Assembly (NCBI RefSeq): GCF_900143695.1
Contig: NZ_FRFE01000023.1
Location: forward strand, 27,743 to 91,742
DNA length: 64,000 nucleotides
Origin: Desulfopila aestuarii DSM 18488
Lineage (GTDB): Bacteria; Desulfobacterota; Desulfobulbia; Desulfobulbales; Desulfocapsaceae
Reading direction: 5' to 3'
Part shown: one piece after another, positions 25,605-34,604 of the stretch
Position numbering within the stretch: the first letter of the stretch is position 1
Layout: each line of letters begins with the position of its first letter
Position numbers and translations under genes: made by a program
The notes under the pieces: model-generated
The model's database searches: none
Seen by the model: the letters and a program-made list of their open reading frames with translations, nothing else
Told to the model about the DNA's origin: nothing

Positions 25605-26435
25605 ATGGAAGTACGACACCCTATTCACCCTGAACACATGATGATGTTTGACACCAGCGAGTTGCGTGAACATTTCCTGGTGCCCGAGCTTTTCACTCCT
25701 GACGAGCCAAAGCTGGTCTATTGTTTTTACGATCGGCTGATTGTAGGTGGCGTATGTCCGATCAACCCGGTAACGCTGGATATCGACCCCAAGGTTATTG
25801 GGGCAAAATATTTACTTGAGCGACGGGAATTAGGTATAATCAATATTGGTGGAGATGGACTGGTAGTCGCCGATGGGGTCGAGTATAACCTCGCGAACGG
25901 TGAAGGGTTGTATGTCAGCATGGGTACCAGCGCACTCGAGTTTCGTAGTGTGGATTCCTCAAATCCGGCACGTTTCTACCTTAATAGTGCTCCGGCGCAT
26001 GCGGCATTGCCGACCACCAAAATTTCCCTCGCAGATGCCGAGCCGGTAACTCTTGGTGATCCAGCCACAAGCAATAAGCGAACAATTCGTAAATACATTC
26101 ATCCCAATGGGGTAAAGAGTTGCCAGCTTGTGATGGGCATGACCATGCTGGAGCAGGGCTCAGTCTGGAACACGATGCCGGTTCATACCCATCAACGACG
26201 CATGGAGGCATATCTTTATTTCAATATGAAAGAAGATGATCTGGTTTTCCATTTTATGGGCGAGCCTGATGAGACACGACACATCGTGGTAAGAGAAGGG
26301 CAGGCGGTCCTTTCTCCGAGCTGGTCAATACATTCCGGGGCGGGCACGGCAAGCTATTCCTTTATCTGGGGAATGGCCGGAGAAAATCAGGATTTCGGTG
26401 ATATGGATCATGTGCCAATGAGCCAGTTGCGCTGA
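25605..26435 (+). CDS. kduI: 5-dehydro-4-deoxy-D-glucuronate isomerase
   Basis: 276 residues, full length. N terminus EVRHPIHPEHMMMFDTSELREHF and C terminus WGMAGENQDFGDMDHVPMSQLR are classic KduI. Zinc ligands are visible as His194, His196 and Glu201 in PVHTHQRRMEAYLYF, plus His243. It isomerises 5-keto-4-deoxyuronate to 3-deoxy-D-glycero-2,5-hexodiulosonate, the substrate of the KduD-like SDR at 6128-6913. AAGGAG lies 7 nt upstream. A terminator-like hairpin follows the gene. Confidence 0.96.
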   Translation: MEVRHPIHPEHMMMFDTSELREHFLVPELFTPDEPKLVYCFYDRLIVGGVCPINPVTLDIDPKVIGAKYLLERRELGIINIGGDGLVVADGVEYNLANGEGLYVSMGTSALEFRSVDSSNPARFYLNSAPAHAALPTTKISLADAEPVTLGDPATSNKRTIRKYIHPNGVKSCQLVMGMTMLEQGSVWNTMPVHTHQRRMEAYLYFNMKEDDLVFHFMGEPDETRHIVVREGQAVLSPSWSIHSGAGTASYSFIWGMAGENQDFGDMDHVPMSQLR

Positions 26436-26527
26436 TCCACAAATGAAGAGTGCATCCTCCCAGCCTTTCGTCATGTATACTGATGAACCTGGGAGCCAAT
26501 GACCCTGGCAGTCTGGTGCCTCTGGCA

Positions 26528-26560
26528 ATCCATCACACACTGCATTGTTGTGTGATGGAT
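26528..26560 (+). terminator. Terminator-like hairpin after kduI
   Basis: 12-bp perfect stem (ATCCATCACACA at 26528-26539, TGTGTGATGGAT at 26549-26560), 9-nt loop, followed by ATTTTC. It separates kdgF-kduI from the Gfo/Idh gene, which has its own ribosome site. Confidence 0.7.
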
Positions 26561-26621
26561 ATTTTCGGGAAGTGTTGAGAGAGAAGGAAGATCATATCAT
26601 TTTGCGAACTCGGAGGCACAG

Positions 26622-27803
26622 GTGAACGTAAATCCAACTATGGCTATACTTGGCAGACGACTCAGGCTTGCTGTAATCGGTGGAGGTCCCGGTTCATTTA
26701 TAGGGAGCATGCATCGCCTTGCTGCACGTCTTGATGATCAATACGAGTTGGTCGCCGGAGTCATGTCGTCGGACCCTCAACGGGCACTGGCTGCGGCAAA
26801 GGAGATCGGCTTGCCGGAAGATCGCCGCTATGCAACTGTGGCAGAAATGCTCTCAAGCGAAAGACGGCGACAGGACGGTGCCGATGTCGTTGCCATCATG
26901 ACCCCTAATGACAGTCACTTCGACAATGCAATGGCGGCACTTGAGCATGGTTTTGATGTCATCTGTGATAAACCGATGACCAATACTGTCGAGGAGGCCC
27001 AGGCTCTTCATCAGAAGGCTACCGAGGAACAGAGGGTCTTTTGCCTGACCCATAATTACTCAGGGTATCCTATGACCAGGCAGGCCAGGGCGATGGTTCT
27101 TGCCGGAGAGGTCGGGGAGATCCGTCTGGTCCAGGTTGAGTATGTGCAGGGTGGCAAAGCTGATGAGAGTAAACCTGACCCTACCTCCGGTCCACGTTCG
27201 TGGACTTTTGATCCTGCAAGAAACGGTTTGTCACTGATTTTAGGAGCAATAGGGAGTCATGCTCACCATCTGGTTCGCTTTATCACGAACCTTGAAATAA
27301 CAGAGGTGTGTGCCGAGGCGGGGGCGGTGGTTCCGGGACGGAAGTTCGATGACTATACCGGGGCGTTGCTTCGTCTGATGAACGGCGCGAGGGGTGTCTT
27401 CTGGGTTACGCAGGCTGCAGCAGGCGTTGAGAACTGCCTGCAGATCCGGGTAAGTGGCAGTAAAGGCACACTTGAATGGCGACAGGAGGTTCCCCAGCGA
27501 CTGAGTTTCAGGCCTCTTGGTGCGCCGGCACAGACCAGGACGCCCAATGGGCCTGGCACCCTTGATCTGGCAAAAAGAGCGAGCAGGATTGTTGCCGGTC
27601 ATCCGGAGGGTTTCCCGGAAGGCTTTGCCAATATCTATAAAGATGCCGCAGAGGTGATAGCGTCGCGCATTGCCGGTCTGGATCCTGACCCTTTGGCCCT
27701 CCATTTTCCGACATCTGCAGATGGCCTGGCTGGTATGCTGTTTATTGAAGCGGTGATCCGGTCAAGCAGAAATAACAGTAGCTGGGAAAAGGTGTTTCCG
27801 TAA
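26622..27803 (+). CDS. Gfo/Idh/MocA-family NAD(P)-dependent sugar dehydrogenase
   Basis: 393 residues from a GTG at 26622 with CGGAGG 6 nt upstream. N-terminal Rossmann fold with RLAVIGGGPGSFIGSMHR, the catalytic Lys motif CDKPMT, then the C-terminal alpha/beta domain (THNYSGYPMTRQARAM, DPARNGLSLILGAIGSHAHHLV). The length and the GGGPGSFIG start are like the oxidoreductases found in inositol and rare-sugar loci. Substrate not predictable; its position after kduI suggests a sugar acid or a sugar released with uronates. Ends 24 bases from the convergent meaB with no clear terminator between. Confidence 0.85.
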   Translation: MNVNPTMAILGRRLRLAVIGGGPGSFIGSMHRLAARLDDQYELVAGVMSSDPQRALAAAKEIGLPEDRRYATVAEMLSSERRRQDGADVVAIMTPNDSHFDNAMAALEHGFDVICDKPMTNTVEEAQALHQKATEEQRVFCLTHNYSGYPMTRQARAMVLAGEVGEIRLVQVEYVQGGKADESKPDPTSGPRSWTFDPARNGLSLILGAIGSHAHHLVRFITNLEITEVCAEAGAVVPGRKFDDYTGALLRLMNGARGVFWVTQAAAGVENCLQIRVSGSKGTLEWRQEVPQRLSFRPLGAPAQTRTPNGPGTLDLAKRASRIVAGHPEGFPEGFANIYKDAAEVIASRIAGLDPDPLALHFPTSADGLAGMLFIEAVIRSSRNNSSWEKVFP

Positions 27804-27826
27804 TGTCTTGATATCAAGCTTATACT

Positions 27827-28813
27827 TCAGTTTTTTTCCTGCTCAAGTATGGACAGCAGCTCAGCTGCGGCAGCGGTGGGGGAGATCTGTTCAGCCTCAA
27901 CACGTTTTCGAAGCAGGGGCAGGGTATTTTTCACCTGATCAAGGCTATAGAACCAATCACGTAACCCTTCATTGACCAGAAAGGACATCCAGTCAAGTGT
28001 CTGGCTGCGTCGTTTTTCCGCTAGTTCACCGCAAGCAGTCAGCTTGTTGCGGTGATCAAGAATAGTCTGCCATATATTGTCGAGACCAGTGCTTTTCAAG
28101 GAGCTGCAGGTGAGTACCGGAGGGTTCCAGTGAGGGCTTTGCGGCATGAGGAGGTGGAGGGCTGCCTGGTATTCCTTCTGGGCACTCTCGGCACGGAGAA
28201 CGTTGTCGCCATCAGCCTTGTTGATGACGATGGTGTCCGCGACTTCCAGCACGCCTTTCTTGATTCCCTGTAATTCGTCGCCGGCGCCGGCGATCATCAG
28301 CACCATGAAGAAGTCGACCATGGACGCGACGGTGGTCTCGGACTGACCGACGCCCACAGTCTCAATGATAATCACATCAAAGCCGGCTGCTTCACAAGCC
28401 AGCATGACCTCGCGGGTTTTCCTGGCGACACCACCAAGGTTGCCGCTGGATGGCGAAGGCCTGATGAAAGCGTTTGGGTCCACCGACAATTTTTCCATCC
28501 GGGTTTTGTCGCCTAAAATAGAACCACCGCTACGTGTAGAGCTGGGATCTATGGCAAGTACCGCCACCTTGTGTCCCATAGACGTCAACATCGTCCCGAA
28601 CGATTCGATAAAGGTCGACTTGCCGGCGCCTGGCACGCCGGTGATGCCGAGTCGTACACTGTTGCCGGTTTTGGGAAGCAGCCGGTCGACAATGGACCTG
28701 GCTGCCTGCTGGTGTGCCGGCAGGGTAGATTCGATCAGGGTGATGGTTCGGGCCAGCAACAGCCGGTTACCAGCCTGAACACCTTCGATATAAGGTTCAA
28801 TGTCTATCTGCAT
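27827..28813 (-). CDS. meaB: Methylmalonyl-CoA mutase-associated GTPase chaperone (MeaB/ArgK)
   Basis: 328 residues. P-loop GTPase with Walker A GVPGAGKST (59-67), the MeaB switch stretch DPSSTRSGGSILGDKTRM, VETVGVGQSE and NKADGDN. It guards cobalamin loading of methylmalonyl-CoA mutase and helps reactivate it. It lies directly downstream of the mutase gene, separated by a short GC-rich hairpin, as in many propionate operons. Confidence 0.95.
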   Translation of the reverse strand: MQIDIEPYIEGVQAGNRLLLARTITLIESTLPAHQQAARSIVDRLLPKTGNSVRLGITGVPGAGKSTFIESFGTMLTSMGHKVAVLAIDPSSTRSGGSILGDKTRMEKLSVDPNAFIRPSPSSGNLGGVARKTREVMLACEAAGFDVIIIETVGVGQSETTVASMVDFFMVLMIAGAGDELQGIKKGVLEVADTIVINKADGDNVLRAESAQKEYQAALHLLMPQSPHWNPPVLTCSSLKSTGLDNIWQTILDHRNKLTACGELAEKRRSQTLDWMSFLVNEGLRDWFYSLDQVKNTLPLLRKRVEAEQISPTAAAAELLSILEQEKN

Positions 28814-28865
28814 GGGTTTATAGGCGTGCAGCTCAAAAAAATAAATATGTCGGAGATAGATAGCA

Positions 28866-28888
28866 GGAGGCGCCAGCAGGCGCCTCCT
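28866..28888 (-). promoter_or_regulatory. GC-rich intercistronic hairpin between the mutase and meaB genes
   Basis: GGAGGCGCC (28866-28874), loop AGCA, GGCGCCTCC (28879-28887). No U-tract on the minus strand; likely an mRNA stability or attenuation element that lowers meaB relative to the mutase. Confidence 0.55.
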
Positions 28889-28927
28889 TTCCGGAATGGC
28901 AAGTGTAACAGGGAAGAGATCCCGATG

Positions 28928-31072
28928 CTACTGGATATATTTCTTTTCAATCAACTGCAGGGTTTTGTCAGCTGACTCGGGGATTGGGGTGCCGGGGCCG
29001 AAAACGGCTTTGACACCTTTATCGTAAAGATAGTCGTAATCGCCTGGAGGAATGACGCCGCCAGCAACCACGATGATGTCATCGGCACCCAGTTTTTTCA
29101 GTTCCTCGATCAGGGCCGGAACGAGAGTCTTGTGACCGGCGGCAAGGCTTGAAGCGCCGACGATATGGACGTCGTTTTCAACAGCCATTTTTGCAGCTTC
29201 TGCCGGGGTCTGGAACATTGGGCTGATATCAACGTCAAAGCCGAGATCGGCATAGGAGCTGGCAATAACCTTGATCCCGCGGTCGTGCCCGTCCTGGCCC
29301 ATCTTGGTGACCAGCATACGTGGTCGGCGTCCGGTTTTCTCGAGGAAATTGTCACACCGTTTCCGGATTGCGTCGATAACTTCCTTGTTTTTGTCGCTGT
29401 ATTCAGAGGCATAGGCGCCGGAGATGCAGCGGGTAGTGGCGGTAAAACGGCCAAATACGGATTCCATGGCGTCGGAAATTTCTCCCAGGGTTGCTCTGGC
29501 TCGGACTGCTGGCAAGGCGGCCTCAAGCAGATTACCACCGTTCTTGGCAGCATTGGTGAGGTCAGTAAGTGCCTTTTCAACTGCGATTGGATTTCGGCTG
29601 GCTTTGATCTCTTTTAATCGGGCTACCTGCTCGTCTCGGACGGTTGCCGGAACTTCACGGACCTCAAAATCGATTTTTTCGTTCGCGAGTTTGTACTTAT
29701 TAACGCCGACAATAACATCAAGGCCTTGATCGATTCGGGCCTGCTTGCGGGCGGCTGATTCTTCGACTCGCATTTTCGGCATACCGGACTCGATGGCCTT
29801 GGCCATGCCGCCAAGTTCCTCGACCTCGTCGATGATCTTCTGGGCTTCGTCAACAATGGCCTGGGTCAGAGACTCGATATAATACGAGCCACCCAGCGGA
29901 TCGACAACCTTACACACCTGTGATTCTTCCTGGATGATGATCTGGGTGTTACGGGCGATACGGGCAGAGAAGTCGGTCGGCAGGCCGATAGCTTCATCAA
30001 AGGAGTTGGTATGTAGCGACTGCGTACCGCCAAGAACGGCTGACATAGCCTCAAGTGTGGTTCGAATGACGTTGTTGTACGGATCCTGCTCGGTGAGTGA
30101 CCAGCCGGAAGTCTGGCAGTGGGTCCTCAGCATCGAAGATTTCGGGTTTTTCGGGTTGAATTGGCTCATCAATCGGTGCCAAAGGAGACGAGCGGCACGC
30201 AGCATAGCGATATCCATGAAAAAATTCATGCCTATGCCAAAAAAGAACGACAACCGTGGGGCAAAGGTGTCAACATCCATGCCTGACTTCAAGGCAGCGC
30301 GTACGTACTCAACGCCATCAGCCAGGGTGAAGGCGGTCTGCAATACACTGTTGGCACCGGCTTCCATCATATGGTAGCCGCTGATGGAGATAGTGTTGTA
30401 CTTGGGCATCTCTTTCGAGCAAAAGGACATGATGTCGGAGATGATCCGCATAGAGGGTTCGGGCGGATAAATGTACGTATTCCTGGTCAGGTATTCCTTT
30501 AAAATATCGTTCTGGATAGTGCCCTGGAGTTGCTCATGCTTGACCCCCTGCTCCTCGGCGGCAACGATATAGCCTGCGAGAATAGGGATAACTGCGCCGT
30601 TCATGGTCATCGATACCGACATCTCGTCAAGCGGAATGCCGTCAAAGAGAATCTTCATGTCCTCAACGGAATCGATGGCAACACCAGCCTTGCCGATATC
30701 GCCGGCTACCCGAGGATGGTCAGAGTCATATCCGCGATGGGTGGCGAGGTCGAATGCTACAGAAAGGCCTTTCTGGCCGGCGGCAAGGTTTTTCCGGTAG
30801 AACTCATTGGATTCTTTGGCGGTTGAGAAACCAGCATACTGGCGTATGGTCCAGGGACGACCTGCATACATGGTGGCCATGGGACCGCGGACGTAGGGGG
30901 CAAAGCCCGGTAACGTGTTGGTGGCATCGAGCCCTTCAAGGTCTTCGGCGGTGTAGAGAGGTTTTACGGTTATTCCCTCGGGAGTCTTCCAGTTAAGGAC
31001 GTCGGGGGATTTTCCTTTCATCAGCTTGGAGGCCGCGGCTTCCCATTTCTCTTTTTCGGGATGAACTGACAT
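28928..31072 (-). CDS. scpA: Methylmalonyl-CoA mutase (single-chain, catalytic plus B12 domains)
   Basis: 714 residues. The N-terminal catalytic barrel holds [22 protein letters not shown] and [17 protein letters not shown]. The C-terminal ~125 residues are the cobalamin-binding domain with DGHDRG (His596 as the lower cobalt ligand), ASSLAAGH and [12 protein letters not shown]. It interconverts succinyl-CoA and (R)-methylmalonyl-CoA. The operon order (epimerase, mutase, MeaB) completes a propionate/succinate module with the MmdADCB decarboxylase upstream. Single-chain homodimer type is inferred from the fused B12 domain. Confidence 0.97.
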   Translation of the reverse strand: MSVHPEKEKWEAAASKLMKGKSPDVLNWKTPEGITVKPLYTAEDLEGLDATNTLPGFAPYVRGPMATMYAGRPWTIRQYAGFSTAKESNEFYRKNLAAGQKGLSVAFDLATHRGYDSDHPRVAGDIGKAGVAIDSVEDMKILFDGIPLDEMSVSMTMNGAVIPILAGYIVAAEEQGVKHEQLQGTIQNDILKEYLTRNTYIYPPEPSMRIISDIMSFCSKEMPKYNTISISGYHMMEAGANSVLQTAFTLADGVEYVRAALKSGMDVDTFAPRLSFFFGIGMNFFMDIAMLRAARLLWHRLMSQFNPKNPKSSMLRTHCQTSGWSLTEQDPYNNVIRTTLEAMSAVLGGTQSLHTNSFDEAIGLPTDFSARIARNTQIIIQEESQVCKVVDPLGGSYYIESLTQAIVDEAQKIIDEVEELGGMAKAIESGMPKMRVEESAARKQARIDQGLDVIVGVNKYKLANEKIDFEVREVPATVRDEQVARLKEIKASRNPIAVEKALTDLTNAAKNGGNLLEAALPAVRARATLGEISDAMESVFGRFTATTRCISGAYASEYSDKNKEVIDAIRKRCDNFLEKTGRRPRMLVTKMGQDGHDRGIKVIASSYADLGFDVDISPMFQTPAEAAKMAVENDVHIVGASSLAAGHKTLVPALIEELKKLGADDIIVVAGGVIPPGDYDYLYDKGVKAVFGPGTPIPESADKTLQLIEKKYIQ

Positions 31073-31140
31073 GATCTGCTCCTTATCGCTCCGGTGGCAG
31101 CCGGTAGTAGAGTAAATGCGGTACGTAATCTGTTTTTCTT

Positions 31141-31193
31141 AAAGCCACAGGTGCTGCTGTCGGGGATTGGCAGGCAGAGGGAACTGTGGCTTT
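31141..31193 (-). promoter_or_regulatory. Inverted repeat between the epimerase and mutase genes
   Basis: AAAGCCACAG (31141-31150) pairs with CTGTGGCTTT (31184-31193) around a 33-nt loop. No U-tract on the minus strand. Possible mRNA processing structure in the 151-base gap. Confidence 0.35.
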
Positions 31194-31223
31194 GGTGTAA
31201 TAATAACTGTGCTTCGTTGTGGG

Positions 31224-31628
31224 CTAGTCGCGCTGGCAGAGTTCGACCAGAACACCGCCTGTGGCCTTTGGATGCAGGAAAGCGATCTTCGCGCCACCGG
31301 CTCCTATTCTCGGTACTTGGTCGATGAGTTGAACATTTTTCTCTTTCAATTCAGCAAGTGCTTCCTCGATGTTTTCTACGCGAAAAGCCACATGCTGGAA
31401 GCCCGTACCTTTCTTTTCGATAAATTTTGCGACCGGGCCGTCAGGTGAGGTCGATTCCAGTAGCTCGACTTCACTTTCCCCTACCGGGAAGAAGGCGGTG
31501 GTCACTTTCTGTTCCTGAACGGTTTCATCACCCTCAAAAGGCAGTCCGAGAATGTCGGACCAGAATGTTTTTCCGGCATCGATGGAGTTTACTGCGATTC
31601 CCAGGTGGTCAATTTTCAAGATTTTCAT
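31224..31628 (-). CDS. mce: Methylmalonyl-CoA epimerase
   Basis: 134 residues from the ATG at 31628 (GGAGG 6 nt upstream); an in-frame extension to 31676 is not supported. Vicinal-oxygen-chelate fold with IDHLGIAV (His8), LEKGTGFQHVAFRV-like FQHVAFRV and the C-terminal VLVELCQ (Glu131) as metal ligands. It interconverts the S and R forms of methylmalonyl-CoA, the link between the decarboxylase and the mutase. Sits between the TetR gene and the mutase gene. Confidence 0.93.
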   Translation of the reverse strand: MKILKIDHLGIAVNSIDAGKTFWSDILGLPFEGDETVQEQKVTTAFFPVGESEVELLESTSPDGPVAKFIEKKGTGFQHVAFRVENIEEALAELKEKNVQLIDQVPRIGAGGAKIAFLHPKATGGVLVELCQRD

Positions 31629-31713
31629 TTCGCGCCTCCAAAAAAAGTGGGTTCGGTGAGTGTGATCTGCAACCAATCAGGTTTGTACCTCTGTGGCATG
31701 AGGTTTATGCACT

Positions 31714-32382
31714 TCAATCTTTCTTATGGGGATTGGCCATCCCTCGCCAGACCATCTCGAACATTACGTTGGCCTGAGCGGCAAGGCTTTCTTTTTTGCC
31801 TCGAAGTATCCACATAAAAAAACTGCGCTGCACAAAGCCCATCAGGAAGTCGAGCAGGGTGCCTGCCCGGACATCACTGTTTAAGATGCCTTCCTTCTGG
31901 CCTTCCTGCAGGACAGTTATCAGAAGATTCATCATCCTCCGCTGTTCAAACGTTTCATCCGCCATCCAGGTCTTCATTGGCAGGGTCATGAAAACAATAC
32001 GCCCAAGCCCTTCGTGGCGTTCGTAATAATCAAGCTGCAACCAGAACACCTTGCGCAGCTTCTCTTTCAGATCTTCGATCCCCTGGAGGTGATCGACAAT
32101 ACGGTCGGTCAGTTTTCCCATCCAGATGTCGACGAAAGCGAAAACCAGTCTTTCCTTGCTTTCGTAGTGTTTATAGATGGTGGTGAAGCTGACACCGGCC
32201 TTTTCCGCAATGTCGCGAATCGAGGCTTTATGGAAATCGGAGTGAGAAAACACTTCGAGTACTGCTTTTTCCAATCTCTTTTGAATTTCGGGGTTCAGTT
32301 CTTCTGCCATGGTCGCTGCCGTCCTTTTTCGCTGTCTGCCTTTGTCGGCCTGGAGTGAAGAGGAGTTTTTCACCCTGCTCAT
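31714..32382 (-). CDS. TetR/AcrR-family transcriptional regulator
   Basis: 222 residues from the ATG at 32382; an ATG at 32310 (198 residues) is an alternative. TetR HTH about residues 35-80: KASIRDIAEKAGVSFTTIYKHYESKERLVFAF. The rest is an all-helical ligand domain with a Trp-rich part. It lies inside the methylmalonyl-CoA operon, between mmdB and the epimerase, so it most likely controls this operon in response to an acyl-CoA or related compound (inferred). Confidence 0.85.
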   Translation of the reverse strand: MSRVKNSSSLQADKGRQRKRTAATMAEELNPEIQKRLEKAVLEVFSHSDFHKASIRDIAEKAGVSFTTIYKHYESKERLVFAFVDIWMGKLTDRIVDHLQGIEDLKEKLRKVFWLQLDYYERHEGLGRIVFMTLPMKTWMADETFEQRRMMNLLITVLQEGQKEGILNSDVRAGTLLDFLMGFVQRSFFMWILRGKKESLAAQANVMFEMVWRGMANPHKKD

Positions 32383-32573
32383 ATAGCTGTCGAGCCTTCT
32401 GCCGTAGAAGGCATGAAATGTTGGGGCACTACCGCCCTGCTGTTGCCAATCTCTTGCGATACATCACCTAACCACTTAAAATGCGGATCACTTTCTACAT
32501 TCTCTAATGTATATCCATGAGCGCTGCAAGTGAAAAAAGTGACCAAGAAAGACCGGAAGCGCGGGTTCAGCAT
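32379..32573 (-). CDS. Possible small ORF between mmdB and the TetR gene
   Basis: 64 residues. The ATG at 32573 has a perfect GGAGG 9 nt upstream, placed over the mmdB stop, and the stop overlaps the TetR start by a few bases. No family, no membrane segment or motif is seen, and the composition is not clearly protein-like. It could be a translated leader that couples mmdB to the regulator gene, or chance. Confidence 0.22.
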   Translation of the reverse strand: MLNPRFRSFLVTFFTCSAHGYTLENVESDPHFKWLGDVSQEIGNSRAVVPQHFMPSTAEGSTAI

Positions 32574-32578
32574 AGGTT

Positions 32579-33742
32579 TCATCCTCCAAAGAGTGAGAGA
32601 AGGACACCAGCTGAGACGGCGGAACCGATGACGCCGGCGACATTTGGCCCCATGGCGTGCATGAGGAGAAAGTTACCCGGCTCTTCCTGCTGGCCGATGA
32701 CCTGGGATACCCGGGCAGCCATTGGGACGGCGGAAACACCAGCTGAACCGATCAGGGGGTTCATCGGCACACGTAAAAATTTATTCATAACTTTTGCTAT
32801 TATGACACCGGAGGCGGTACCTATGCCAAAAGCAATCACGCCCAGGCAGAGGATCGCCAGAGTTTGAACTCGTAAAAAGTTTTCAGCAGAGGCGGTTGCG
32901 CCAACGGTAACACCAAGAAAAATGGTGATGATGTTGATGAGCGCATTCTTAGATGTGTCTTCAAGTCGGCCGACAACCCCACATTCACGAAACAGGTTGC
33001 CGAGCATGAGCATACCGATAAGTGTTGCAGCCGGAGGTACAATGAGCGACACCACGATGGTGACGATAATCGGGAACAGGATTTTTTCTTTCTTCGATAC
33101 GTCGCGCAGTTGGGTCATGTGGATGGCGCGCTCTTTTTTGGTGGTCAAGAGTTTCATGATGGGCGGCTGAATGATCGGTACCATTGCCATATAGGAATAG
33201 GCGGCAATGGCAATGGCACCCAGTAAGTGCGGGGCAAGTTTTGAAGAGAGGAAAATTGCCGTTGGTCCGTCGGCGCCACCGATAATGCCTATAGATGCAG
33301 CTTCCTGGGCAGTGAACAGTCCGGAGGCGATCGCACCGATAAACGTAATGAAGATACCGAACTGGGCCGCTGCTCCGAGAATAAGGGACTTCGGGTTGGC
33401 GATAAGTGGCCCGAAATCGGTCATCGCACCTACACCAAGGAATATCAGCGGTGGGAAAATGCCGAGATGATCGCCTTGAAACAGATAATAGAGCAGGCCG
33501 CCGGGTTCGACGGTATGGACCATGTTCTCATGAATCTCAAGAACCGGGGGAGCCATCATGCCCGCAAAGGGGAGATTGGTGAGCAGCACGCCAAAAGCAA
33601 TGGGTACCAGCAGGAGCGGCTCAAACCCTTTGACGATCGCGAGAAAAAGCAGCACGCAGGCAATGGCGATCATGATGACATGACCGAAAGTAATCCCGTA
33701 AAAGCCGGTGCTCTCAAGAAAATGCAAAATTGCGTTCAGCAT
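32579..33742 (-). CDS. mmdB: Na+-translocating decarboxylase beta subunit
   Basis: 387 residues with about nine to eleven hydrophobic segments. Beta-subunit signatures are visible: [22 protein letters not shown] (contains the Na+-site Asp in GADGPT), [18 protein letters not shown] and [20 protein letters not shown]. It decarboxylates the carboxybiotin of MmdC and pumps Na+ outward. Last of the four subunit genes; mmdC ends 17 bases upstream. Specificity (methylmalonyl-CoA) is given by mmdA and the neighbours; oxaloacetate or glutaconyl-CoA pumps share this subunit. Confidence 0.94.
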   Translation of the reverse strand: MLNAILHFLESTGFYGITFGHVIMIAIACVLLFLAIVKGFEPLLLVPIAFGVLLTNLPFAGMMAPPVLEIHENMVHTVEPGGLLYYLFQGDHLGIFPPLIFLGVGAMTDFGPLIANPKSLILGAAAQFGIFITFIGAIASGLFTAQEAASIGIIGGADGPTAIFLSSKLAPHLLGAIAIAAYSYMAMVPIIQPPIMKLLTTKKERAIHMTQLRDVSKKEKILFPIIVTIVVSLIVPPAATLIGMLMLGNLFRECGVVGRLEDTSKNALINIITIFLGVTVGATASAENFLRVQTLAILCLGVIAFGIGTASGVIIAKVMNKFLRVPMNPLIGSAGVSAVPMAARVSQVIGQQEEPGNFLLMHAMGPNVAGVIGSAVSAGVLLSLFGG

Positions 33743-33759
33743 GGTGAGTCTCCCGTGCT

Positions 33760-34164
33760 TTAGGCGAGGACCATAAGTGCCATTCCGGCGTTGACGGCGG
33801 CGCCTTTTGCCACCTCGATGGCGGCAACAACGCCGTCACAGGGGGCCTTGATCTCGTTTTCCATCTTCATCGCTTCAAGTATCAACAAGGTATCACCGCG
33901 TTTTACTGTATCACCCTGGCTGACCTTGACATCAGTAATAGTGCCTGGCATGGCGGCAACTATAGTCCCTTCACCTGCTGGCGCTTTGGGAGCAGCCTTG
34001 GCAGGGGCTGTTGCCGTTCGTGCTGCTGGCTGCGGGGCAGGGCGGGAGACCGTTCGTTCGGCGGTAGGCGCAGATTGACGCACCGTTGCGTTAGCGGTCT
34101 CAGTGATCTCTTCAATAGCAACCTCATACTCGTTTCCGCCAACTAACACTCTAAAAGTCCTCAT
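33760..34164 (-). CDS. mmdC: Biotin carrier subunit of the Na+-pumping decarboxylase
   Basis: 134 residues. A short N-terminal region, then an Ala/Pro/Thr-rich linker (about 30-66), then a biotinyl domain with EAMKMEN (biotinylated Lys100). It moves CO2 from the MmdA carboxyltransferase to the MmdB pump. Lies between mmdD (18-base gap) and mmdB (17-base gap). Confidence 0.94.
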   Translation of the reverse strand: MRTFRVLVGGNEYEVAIEEITETANATVRQSAPTAERTVSRPAPQPAARTATAPAKAAPKAPAGEGTIVAAMPGTITDVKVSQGDTVKRGDTLLILEAMKMENEIKAPCDGVVAAIEVAKGAAVNAGMALMVLA

Positions 34165-34182
34165 GAAAGGGGCCTCCTCGCG

Positions 34183-34593
34183 CTATGCATTGTTGTTCAT
34201 CAGTTCAGCCAGCCCGACTTTATTCCAGGCAGGTGAATGATCTTCGATCTTGCGAATATTTCTAATGACGATATTTCCGACGCCGGTGCCGAGCTGAAGG
34301 GAAAGCGCGACTGTGATGGCGGCAACGAGTTCCTCATCCCGATGGCGCTGGTCTTCTTCCGCCGCTGCTATGCTCACTGCATTTGCAGGGCTCTGGGGTG
34401 CTTTTTCCACCGCTTTTTCCGTGGTAAACCGGGCGAGAAGGCCGATAACCACCTGAAGAATAATCAGCGAGGTAAAGGTGATGCCCATACCGAGAAAGGT
34501 GGTGATCATGCTTGCTGTCAGTTTCTGGGTGATGCTCAGGTTCTTCAGCGTTTCCGGATCGGCAAACTGCGCCATGAGGGTCATGACATCCAT
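34183..34593 (-). CDS. mmdD: Decarboxylase delta/gamma subunit (OadG family)
   Basis: 136 residues. One N-terminal membrane helix (ITTFLGMGITFTSLIILQVVIGLLA, about 29-54), then a polar Ala-rich stretch and a C-terminal part ending AWNKVGLAELMNNN. OadG-type subunits hold the decarboxylase complex together. The protein is longer at the N terminus than some OadG proteins. Encoded between mmdA (11-base gap) and mmdC. Confidence 0.85.
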   Translation of the reverse strand: MDVMTLMAQFADPETLKNLSITQKLTASMITTFLGMGITFTSLIILQVVIGLLARFTTEKAVEKAPQSPANAVSIAAAEEDQRHRDEELVAAITVALSLQLGTGVGNIVIRNIRKIEDHSPAWNKVGLAELMNNNA

Positions 34594-34604
34594 ATTCTCC
34601 TCCC

